Part shown: positions 6,494 to 11,534 of the stretch, one piece after another
Position numbering within the stretch: the stretch's first letter is position 1
Layout: each line of letters starts with the position of its first letter
NCBI GenBank assembly: GCA_046712825.1
Contig: JBKKCR010000184.1
Coordinates: 1 to 11,534, forward strand
Direction of reading: 5' to 3'
DNA: 11,534 nt
Source of the DNA: DATFGK01 sp046712825
GTDB taxonomy: Bacteria > Actinomycetota > AC-67
Position numbers and translations under genes: made by a program
The notes under the pieces: model-generated
What the model was told of the DNA's origin: nothing
Database searches by the model: none
What the model saw: the letters and a program-made list of their open reading frames with translations, nothing else

Positions 6494-7382
6494 CAGATTG
6501 CGCAACGATCGGACGGCTTGGAGGCAAAACACGACCGCGCACGACCTCATCGAGGCCGGGCGCAAGCGCCTTCTCGGCGAGATCGAGCGCTTCAGCCGAT
6601 ACGGCGACGAGCGACTTCAGGCACGAGAGCTGCTCGAGCATGCCGCCGGCGGCGATGTCGATGAGCGCGATGAGGTCGACGCGACCACGCGGCGGAAGTA
6701 CGCGGTTCTGCTCGAGCGGCGAGCGAAGGGGGAGCCGATCGGCTACATCCGCGGATACGAGGAGTTCCGTGGCATACGCCTTGCCGTGGGGCCGGGAGCT
6801 TTCATCCCGCGCGACACGACTCAGTTCCTGGCCGAGCAGGCGATCCGGCGGCTCCGCGGGCGTAAGGAGCCTGTCGCCGCGGACATCGCCACCGGGGTCG
6901 GCGCCGTCGCGCTCGCGATCGCTCAAGAGGTGGCGGGGGCAAGCGTGTACGGCACCGATATCTCTCCGGTAGCGTTGGGGCTCGCACGCGTCAACGCGCG
7001 CCGGCATCGGCTTTCGAACGCACGGTTCCTCGCCGGGAGCGGGTTCGATCCACTCCCGAAGAAGCTGCGAGGGTCGATCGACGTGCTCGTCAGCCATCCG
7101 CCGTACATCCCCACGCACGAGGTGGGTGAGCTGCCGGTCGAGCTGCTCGACTTCGAGCCCATCGAGTCGCTGACCGACTCGTCGCACGACGGCCTCGGTT
7201 TCGTGCGCATGCTCGTCCTCGGCGCGCGCGACTGGCTGAAGCCGGATGGATGGTTGTGCATCGAGATCGAGCCCGAAGTCGCGCGTACCGTCCGTTCGAT
7301 GATGGTGCGAGCGGGCTACCGCTCGGTCCGGAGCACGCACGGCCGCTCCCCGTACACCCGCGTTCTGGTCGCGAAGCGCTGA
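6474..7382 (+). CDS. Divergent PrmC/HemK-like protein methyltransferase (302 aa)
   Basis: Class I SAM-dependent methyltransferase related to the N5-glutamine methyltransferases of release factors. Shared landmarks: helical N-domain, PIGYIRGYEEFRG (88-100), FIPRDTTQFL (110-119, usual form LIPRPETE), SAM site ADIATGVGAVALAIA (136-150, usual GTGSG), acidic TD at 161-162, HPPY (208-211, usual NPPY), and EPIESLTDSSHDGLGF (228-243). The Asn of NPPY contacts the substrate glutamine amide in PrmC, so His there suggests altered substrate or activity; this is probably a paralogue, not the housekeeping PrmC. The ATG at 6474 lies inside msrA and has a poor ribosome site. A better site, GGAGG at 6520-6524, precedes an in-frame ACG (6531), which would give a 283-residue protein. 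Likely one transcript with msrA. Confidence 0.82.
   Translation: MRSRPASRLRNDRTAWRQNTTAHDLIEAGRKRLLGEIERFSRYGDERLQARELLEHAAGGDVDERDEVDATTRRKYAVLLERRAKGEPIGYIRGYEEFRGIRLAVGPGAFIPRDTTQFLAEQAIRRLRGRKEPVAADIATGVGAVALAIAQEVAGASVYGTDISPVALGLARVNARRHRLSNARFLAGSGFDPLPKKLRGSIDVLVSHPPYIPTHEVGELPVELLDFEPIESLTDSSHDGLGFVRMLVLGARDWLKPDGWLCIEIEPEVARTVRSMMVRAGYRSVRSTHGRSPYTRVLVAKR
6520..6533 (+). promoter_or_regulatory. Shine-Dalgarno site facing an in-frame ACG codon
   Basis: GGAGG (6520-6524), then six bases, then ACG (6531-6533) in the reading frame of the PrmC-like protein. No ATG, GTG or TTG sits at that distance. Starting there would begin the protein just ahead of the conserved helical domain (TAHDLIEAGRKRLL). 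Could be a rare ACG start, a sequencing or real ATG-to-ACG change, or chance. Confidence 0.35.
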
Positions 7383-7434
7383 GTCCGCGCCGTTATTTCT
7401 CTGCCGGCCGGTACGGTGCGACAGTTACATCGCG

Positions 7435-7440
7435 AATACT
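7435..7440 (+). promoter_or_regulatory. Possible -10 element for a near-leaderless VOC gene
   Basis: AATACT lies 13 bases before the ATG at 7454, which places a start point only about six bases ahead of the codon. The gene has no Shine-Dalgarno match, consistent with the leaderless or near-leaderless transcripts frequent in actinobacteria. No good -35 partner was found. Confidence 0.3.
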
Positions 7441-7453
7441 AGACTCTCTCCCG

Positions 7454-7840
7454 ATGAACATCAGGGTGCAGTGCCTCTGCTTCGACTCTAACGACCCCGA
7501 CGCCACCGGTCGTTTCTGGGAGCAAGCGCTCGGATGGCGACGCACGCATTCTGAACCGGACGAGGTCGTGCTCGAGCCACCCGAGGGAAGTCCGGAAGAC
7601 GGGATCGTGCCGGACATCCTGTTCTTGCGCGTCCCCGAAGAGAAGACCATCAAGAACCGCCTGCACCTGGATCTGCGTCCGGTGGATCAGCCTAGGGAGG
7701 TCGCGCGCCTCGAAGGGCTCGGCGCGAAGCGCATCTCGGTCGGGCAGGGCGACGACGTGACCTGGGTCGTGATGGCCGATCCCGAAGGCAACGAGTTCTG
7801 CGTCCTCCGAGCCTTTACTCCCGAAGAACTGGAGTCCTGA
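7454..7840 (+). CDS. Glyoxalase-like VOC family protein (128 aa)
   Basis: The pattern VQCLCFDSNDPDATGRFW, ALGW, KNRLHLDLRPVDQPREV, ARLEGLGAKR and DPEGNEFCVLR is that of the actinobacterial glyoxalase-like (Glyoxalase_6-type) VOC proteins, usually about 115-130 residues; function in most cases unknown. His in RLHLDL and Glu in GNEFCVL are in the places of potential metal ligands. I start at ATG 7454, where the family homology begins; the open frame extends to 7250 but that part overlaps the methyltransferase gene and has no domain. It ends 11 bases before the convergent cupin gene. Confidence 0.85.
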   Translation: MNIRVQCLCFDSNDPDATGRFWEQALGWRRTHSEPDEVVLEPPEGSPEDGIVPDILFLRVPEEKTIKNRLHLDLRPVDQPREVARLEGLGAKRISVGQGDDVTWVVMADPEGNEFCVLRAFTPEELES

Positions 7841-7858
7841 GGCCGCTCTCCTCACTCC
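7831..7858. terminator. Possible bidirectional terminator between convergent genes
   Basis: TGAGG (7838-7842) pairs with CCTCA (7850-7854) over a 7-base loop; after a three-base bulge GGAG (7831-7834) pairs with CTCC (7855-7858). The hairpin includes both stop codons of the convergent VOC and cupin genes. No T-run on either side. Confidence 0.3.
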
Positions 7859-8334
7859 ACGTACAAGTTGTCGTGTGCGATGAAGAAGGCGGCCCGCTCG
7901 AAGCTCGACATGTCTTCCAGCCGGTTGAGGCCTTCGAAGTACTCCTCACGCGGTGCGCCCGGCGCGAAATGGATGAGCATCGATGCTTCGGCGCCGGACT
8001 CGTTATTGAATGCGTGGATCCCCCCGGGAGGGACGTGCATGAAGTCCCCGGCCTGCGCATCGCTCCAGGCGGTCCCGTCGAATATCCGAACGGTCCCCGT
8101 CAGGATGTAGAACGACTCCGCCATCGTGCGGTGGAAATGCGGATCGGCACCGCCTTTGCCGGGCCCCATCGACCATCGATAGAGACCGAACAGTCCGCCG
8201 GTCGAGGCGCCGGTCGCCAGGTAATGAACCTTCGTTCCGCTGCTTCGCACCAGGTCCGGCTCACTATCGGCGCGTCGTATCCTCGCGCTGACTTCGCCGT
8301 CATCAGCTGAATAGAGCGCTTTCGGGTACGTCAT
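7852..8334 (-). CDS. Cupin-domain protein (160 aa)
   Basis: Single-domain cupin. Motif 1 is HFHRTMAESFYILTG with His 66, His 68 and Glu 73 spaced as in the HxH(x)4E(x)6G pattern; motif 2 is GDFMHVPPGGIHAFNN, an exact G(x)5PxG(x)2H(x)3N fit with His 107. These four side chains would bind a divalent metal. Cupins range from dioxygenases and isomerases to sugar-binding domains, and I cannot choose among them. Start: ATG at 8334 with AGGAGG upstream. It follows the split-barrel gene by 27 bases on the same strand, so the two are likely co-transcribed. No signal peptide. Confidence 0.88.
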   Translation of the reverse strand: MTYPKALYSADDGEVSARIRRADSEPDLVRSSGTKVHYLATGASTGGLFGLYRWSMGPGKGGADPHFHRTMAESFYILTGTVRIFDGTAWSDAQAGDFMHVPPGGIHAFNNESGAEASMLIHFAPGAPREEYFEGLNRLEDMSSFERAAFFIAHDNLYVE

Positions 8335-8361
8335 CTCACCCTCCTGGATCTGAGCACGTGG

Positions 8362-8841
8362 CTACTCGAACCGGAAGCGCGTGGCGTTCTCGGTGAAGCT
8401 CGTCCAAGCGAAGACGCGTCGCGGTCGCAGGAACGAGACGCCGCTCATGTACATGCTCGGATCCATCCGCCCGTACTGCGGATACTTGTCGAACGAGGCG
8501 TCGGAGAGTCGCTTCGCTTTCTCGGCGTCGGGCTTCTCGATCTCGACCGCTCCTTCCACGATGATCGCCTCTTGTCCGTCGCCGATGTGAACCACGATCT
8601 CCGGGTTGCTCGAGATGTTGCGGAAGTGGACGGTCTCGGGGCTGCCGCCGTAGTACAGGCCACCCTCGATCCAGGTGCCGTCGCGCGGAACGACATGCGG
8701 CCGGCCGTCGGGCCGGGTGCTCGCGATCCAGTAAACGGTCGCGCTCTCGAGCTTCTGCACGACATCGTCCCACGCGAGGCGTTGCTTCGGGTCCCCGTAC
8801 TCCGATGGGAACTCGGGCTTGTCGATGATGGGGTCGGGCAT
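8362..8841 (-). CDS. Pyridoxamine 5'-phosphate oxidase-family (FMN split-barrel) protein, 159 aa
   Basis: The order of strands and motifs, WDDVVQKLESATVYWIAST, RPDGRPHVVPRDGTWIEGG, LYYGGSPETVHFRNISS and NPEIVVHIGDGQEAIIVEGA, matches the PPOX-like split-barrel family, most of whose actinobacterial members bind FMN or F420 and reduce small molecules or act as cofactor-dependent oxidoreductases. Which cofactor is used here cannot be told. The C-terminus (PRRVFAWTSFTENATRFRFE) is typical of the group. Start: ATG at 8841 with GAAGGAGG (five bases upstream). First gene of a two-gene unit with the cupin; divergent from the PQQ-type protein gene. Confidence 0.85.
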   Translation of the reverse strand: MPDPIIDKPEFPSEYGDPKQRLAWDDVVQKLESATVYWIASTRPDGRPHVVPRDGTWIEGGLYYGGSPETVHFRNISSNPEIVVHIGDGQEAIIVEGAVEIEKPDAEKAKRLSDASFDKYPQYGRMDPSMYMSGVSFLRPRRVFAWTSFTENATRFRFE

Positions 8842-8873
8842 GGCGACCTCCTTCTCTCGAAGGTTCGAGCCCG

Positions 8874-8903
8874 AGGCTAGGCGGAGCGGCGAAGGAGGGG
8901 CAA
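8874..8903 (-). promoter_or_regulatory. Probable promoter of the split-barrel/cupin operon
   Basis: On the minus strand TTGCCC (8903-8898) and TAGCCT (8879-8874) are spaced by 18 bases. The -35 is a 4/6 match and the -10 fits the TANNNT form common in actinobacteria. The expected start point lies about 25 bases before the ATG at 8841. The remaining gap to 9018 shows no comparable promoter for the divergent gene. Confidence 0.4.
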
Positions 8904-9018
8904 CCGAGGACCCAGATACTTCGCTCGTTGGCGCCGTCCATGGAGGGATTCAAGGCCATCGCGCGGAAAAGACAAAGCAGAACGAGGCTCGGTCGCAACT
9001 CCTAGGGGGACTCTCTCG

Positions 9019-10464
9019 ATGTCGTGGACATGGAAACGCGGTCTCCGGGCGGCCGTCGCGTGTGCGGTGCTGTCGTCGTCTGCCCTGGTCGCGGCCGCCG
9101 TCGACCCGCCGCCGTGTACCGGAACGATGGCCGGGGGCGAGTGGTCGACATACGGCGCCGACCTCCACGGCAGTCAGCGGCAGGATCTCGAGGATGTCAT
9201 CGGTGTCGGCAACGTCGGGAACCTCGAGCGAGCCTGGATGACCGGCGATACCGGCTACCAGTCGCCGGCCCCGATCGTGTCCGGGGGGTGCGTGTTCATC
9301 AACACCGGCGGCCACATCGAGGCGTTCGATCTCGAGACCGGTGACACGATCTGGCAGTCGACGGGCGCCGACACCAGCGGTACGTTCGCCGTCACCGTCG
9401 TCGATGGCCGCGTCCACGTCGGTCTGCACAACGGTGGGAAACCAAAGGCGGCCGCGTTCGACGTCACCGACGGCCACCTGCTCTGGGAAAGCGAGGAGAT
9501 CTGGTTCGGCTACACCACGACACAGCAGGCGAGCGCGATCGTCCACGACGGCATACAGGTGCTGTTCACCACCGGCCCGGACTTCGACCCGCAAGCGCGA
9601 CAGGGTTACGGGCTGATCGACGCCGCCACCGGAGAGGTTCTCTACGAAGCGACGACCATCCCGCCCGAGGACCTCGAGGCTGGGTACGCGGGTGGCGGCG
9701 TGTGGGGCACGCCCACCGTCGATCCCCAAACCAATTACCTGTACGTCGGGACGTCGAACCCTGAGTCGAAGACCAAGGAGCACGAGCGCGACAACGCGAT
9801 CATCAAGCTCGACCTCGACCGCAACCGGCCGACCTTCGGCACGATCGTCGGCTCGTTCAAGGGGACGCCGGACAGCATCACGGGCTACGACAACCCCGTC
9901 TGCCAGAGCATCGGCGAGACGGCGTGGGTCAACCTCGGCGTGTACGGCTCGTCACCGGCGTGCGGCCAGCTCGACGTCGACTTCGGCGTGGGCCCGACCC
10001 TGTGGCGCAACGCCGACGGGCGTCTGCTCGGAGCCGCTACCCAGAAGTCGGGCTGGTTGCACGTCTTCGACGCCGAGACGATGCAGCCCGAGTGGGCGCA
10101 GCAGCACTTCGTCACGACGTCCTTCCTCGGCGGGAACATCGCGCGCATCGCGACCGACGGCGAGACGCTCTATGTGGTGTCGAACCCCGGCGTGCTGCGC
10201 GCGCTCGACGCCGACGACGGCTCGGAGCGGTGGCACGCCCTCCTCACCGGGATACCGATGAAGGGCGGAAACGTCGCCCTCGCCAACGGCGTCGTGTACT
10301 ACGTCGACGAGCCGGCGGTGAAGGCCTGGAACGCGCTGACCGGCCGCCAGCTATGGGCGGGACTGTTCCCCGCAGGCAGCATCGGCAGCGGGGTCGCCGT
10401 CGCCGGCCACCACGTCGTCGTCAATCACTACGGCAGGATCGCCGCCTACCGACTCGGGAGCTGA
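9019..10464 (+). CDS. Exported PQQ-type beta-propeller protein, polyvinyl-alcohol-dehydrogenase-like (481 aa)
   Basis: Signal peptide at residues 1-27 (MSWTWKRGLR, then a hydrophobic core, then VAAA). The rest is a propeller of PQQ-type repeats, each ending in a Trp motif: AFDLETGDTIWQ (102-113), AFDVTDGHLLWE (146-157), LIDAATGEVLYE (199-210), VFDAETMQPEWA (349-360), ALDADDGSERWH (395-406) and AWNALTGRQLWA (436-447). GGGVWGTPTVDPQTNYLYVG (225-244) and DVDFGVGPTLW (319-329) resemble the conserved cores of quinoprotein alcohol dehydrogenases such as polyvinyl alcohol dehydrogenase, the latter including the Asp-Phe-Gly segment. There is no CxxCH haem c site, so electrons would need another carrier. 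Four mature Cys (33, 91, 295, 315) could form disulfides. Substrate unknown; a non-enzymatic propeller is possible. Start: ATG with AGGGGGA eight bases upstream. Two bases separate it from the ThuA gene. Confidence 0.83.
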   Translation: MSWTWKRGLRAAVACAVLSSSALVAAAVDPPPCTGTMAGGEWSTYGADLHGSQRQDLEDVIGVGNVGNLERAWMTGDTGYQSPAPIVSGGCVFINTGGHIEAFDLETGDTIWQSTGADTSGTFAVTVVDGRVHVGLHNGGKPKAAAFDVTDGHLLWESEEIWFGYTTTQQASAIVHDGIQVLFTTGPDFDPQARQGYGLIDAATGEVLYEATTIPPEDLEAGYAGGGVWGTPTVDPQTNYLYVGTSNPESKTKEHERDNAIIKLDLDRNRPTFGTIVGSFKGTPDSITGYDNPVCQSIGETAWVNLGVYGSSPACGQLDVDFGVGPTLWRNADGRLLGAATQKSGWLHVFDAETMQPEWAQQHFVTTSFLGGNIARIATDGETLYVVSNPGVLRALDADDGSERWHALLTGIPMKGGNVALANGVVYYVDEPAVKAWNALTGRQLWAGLFPAGSIGSGVAVAGHHVVVNHYGRIAAYRLGS

Positions 10465-10466
10465 TC

Positions 10467-11420
10467 ATGAAGCGCTCACCCCTCTACCTCCTGCTCGCCG
10501 CCGTGCTCGTCGGCGCGATCGCGTTCTCGCCCGCCGGCGCCGAGGATCCGCCACCGCACTTCCTCGTATTCACGGGCACGTACGGGTTCCGGCACGACGG
10601 CATCCAGGAAGCCGTGGCCGTGATCCAGCGCATGGCCGCGGAGACGGGGGCGTTCACCGTTGAGGTGACCGACGATGCGGCGGTCTTCGCGCCGGAGACG
10701 TACCAACGCATCGACGGTGTCATCCTCGTCAACACGACCGGGCTGGGCGGCAACTCGTCGCCGTTGACCGACGAGCAGAAAGCCGACTTCCTCGGCTTCT
10801 TCGCATGCGGCGCGGGCCTCGTCGGCATGCACGCGGCCGCCGACTCCGGCGGAGATTGGCCGGAGTTCGACGCGCTGCTCGGGTCGTACGGGTTCGACTT
10901 CCACCCGCACCTTTCGCTCGAGGCACGCGACAACCCGCTCGGTCGCGAAGCGTTCAACCCGGCGGTGATCACCGACGTGACCATCCAGGTCGAGGACCCC
11001 AACCACCCGACGACGAAGCCGTGGGAAGGGTTCGACTCGTTCCGGCTGACCGACGAGATCTATCGGTACAAGGGCGACCCGCGCGCCGACCCGCTCCTCC
11101 ACGTCGTGCTTTCGCTCGACGAGGAATCGCACTACTGGCGGCGTGAGATAGGCCTCGGGCCGGCCGCCGGCGGTCTGGCGCCGGCGATCCCGAACCCGGT
11201 GTCGAACCCGTTCAACATGCTTCCGCCGACTGCGTTCCCCGACGACAACCCGATCGCGTGGGTGAAGACCTACGGCGCGAACAACGGTCGGGTCTTCTAC
11301 ACCAACCTCGGCCACAACATGGCGACCTGGGAGCGCGCGGACTACCAAGGGCACATCTTCGCCGGCGTCGAGTGGGTTGCCGGGCAGAGGCCGGACGCGG
11401 CCTGCGTCGCCGGGCTGTAG
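10467..11420 (+). CDS. Exported ThuA-domain protein (317 aa)
   Basis: Signal peptide at residues 1-25 (MKRS, hydrophobic core, SPAGA) followed by one ThuA-like domain, a class I glutamine-amidotransferase-type fold without the catalytic Cys elbow. Family features: FLVFTGTYGFRHDGIQ (32-47), GAGLVGMHAAADSGGDWPEF (115-134), FHPH (145-148), FRLTDEIYRYK (192-202) and GRVFYTNLGHNMATW (274-288). ThuA-type proteins are linked to oxidised disaccharide (3-keto-sugar) metabolism in rhizobial trehalose use, and exported relatives often accompany sugar oxidation genes. Between VVLSLDEE (213-220) and NPIAWV (261-266) there is an insert of about 35 Gly/Pro/Asn-rich residues unlike the short loop usual there. 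Start: ATG at 10467 with GGGAG (10456-10460) inside the upstream gene; the frame is open far upstream but that is shadow of the propeller gene. Confidence 0.88.
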   Translation: MKRSPLYLLLAAVLVGAIAFSPAGAEDPPPHFLVFTGTYGFRHDGIQEAVAVIQRMAAETGAFTVEVTDDAAVFAPETYQRIDGVILVNTTGLGGNSSPLTDEQKADFLGFFACGAGLVGMHAAADSGGDWPEFDALLGSYGFDFHPHLSLEARDNPLGREAFNPAVITDVTIQVEDPNHPTTKPWEGFDSFRLTDEIYRYKGDPRADPLLHVVLSLDEESHYWRREIGLGPAAGGLAPAIPNPVSNPFNMLPPTAFPDDNPIAWVKTYGANNGRVFYTNLGHNMATWERADYQGHIFAGVEWVAGQRPDAACVAGL

Positions 11421-11426
11421 AAACCC

Positions 11427-11534
11427 TTACTGAGAGGGCACCGGTGCCCAGAAGTCGTCGTGGGTCCGTTGGTCCTCGATGAATTCCCAACGCTCGACGA
11501 TCTTGCCGTCCGCGTCGAAGCGATAGGCGTTGAT
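11427..11534 (-). CDS. NTF2/SnoaL-like protein, C-terminal fragment (runs off right edge)
   Basis: The minus strand reads from the window edge to TAA at 11429-11427, giving 35 residues that include INAYRFDADGKIVERWEFIE and DQRTHDDFWAP. The strand Y-R-F-D-x-D-G-K-I-V-E-R-W-E-F is the typical last-but-one strand of SnoaL-like/NTF2-like small domain proteins (ester cyclases, isomerases, many of unknown role). The front of the gene is outside the window. It converges on the ThuA gene with six bases between stop codons. A perfect 14-base palindrome, GGGCACCGGTGCCC (11436-11449), lies in its last codons and could serve as a terminator stem for the ThuA transcript. Confidence 0.75.
   Translation of the reverse strand: MNAYRFDADGKIVERWEFIEDQRTHDDFWAPVPSQ

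Noticed and set aside
6360..7340. Long open frame on the minus strand opposite the PrmC-like gene (326 codons)
   Set aside because: The plus strand carries clear methyltransferase motifs; the antisense frame has Arg/Pro-rich shadow composition and no domain.
7250..7453. Upstream extension of the second VOC reading frame
   Set aside because: It overlaps the methyltransferase gene and adds no domain; family homology starts at the ATG at 7454.
8950..9783. Long minus-strand frame opposite the propeller gene (277 codons)
   Set aside because: Shadow of a strong plus-strand gene with signal peptide and repeats; it also runs through the divergent promoter region.
9924..10466. Upstream extension of the ThuA reading frame
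   Set aside because: It overlaps the propeller gene and is Arg-rich; the ATG at 10467 has a ribosome site and a signal peptide directly behind it.
10476..11354. Long minus-strand frame opposite the ThuA gene (292 codons)
   Set aside because: Arg/Val/Glu-rich shadow composition typical of antisense frames in high-GC DNA; the plus strand has the real domain.
1..11534. CRISPR arrays, tRNA or rRNA genes, transposons
   Set aside because: No regularly spaced repeats, tRNA-like cloverleaf, rRNA sequence, transposase or terminal inverted repeats found on either strand by eye.

Overview
The window is GC-rich DNA with tightly packed genes, strong Shine-Dalgarno sites, C/G-ending codons and TANNNT-like promoter candidates. 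This suggests a high-GC Gram-positive-type bacterium, most likely an actinomycetote, possibly an uncultivated lineage. The taxonomic placement is inference; there is no rRNA or ribosomal protein gene to fix it. I see no tRNA, rRNA, transposase, integrase, phage gene or CRISPR array.

Left part (1-3633, all minus strand): the 5' end of an unrecognised conserved protein runs off the left edge. Upstream of it lies a secreted C39-type cysteine peptidase. Before that, beyond a terminator-like hairpin, is a two-gene DrrA/DrrB-type ABC-2 exporter whose ATPase and permease overlap in ATGA.

Middle part (3846-7840, all plus strand): a VOC-fold protein; a 271-base gap with two strong hairpins; a small exported protein with unusual, G/T-ending codons and a tandem IIPPNP repeat; an SRPBCC-fold protein; methionine sulfoxide reductase A overlapping a divergent PrmC/HemK-like methyltransferase; and a second VOC protein of the glyoxalase-like type. 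The last gene converges on the next block.

Right part: a minus-strand pair (FMN split-barrel protein, then a cupin) is divergent from a plus-strand pair made of an exported PQQ-type beta-propeller protein (polyvinyl-alcohol-dehydrogenase-like) and an exported ThuA-domain protein, two bases apart. The right edge holds the C-terminus of an NTF2/SnoaL-like protein on the minus strand.

Most of this is ordinary chromosomal housekeeping and stress-type content. The most system-like element is the exported propeller plus ThuA pair (9019-11420), which could form an extracytoplasmic sugar or alcohol oxidation module. The second most interesting is the msrA/PrmC-like pair, whose methyltransferase has HPPY in place of NPPY and an unclear start codon. 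I found no convincing evidence of a wholly new system.
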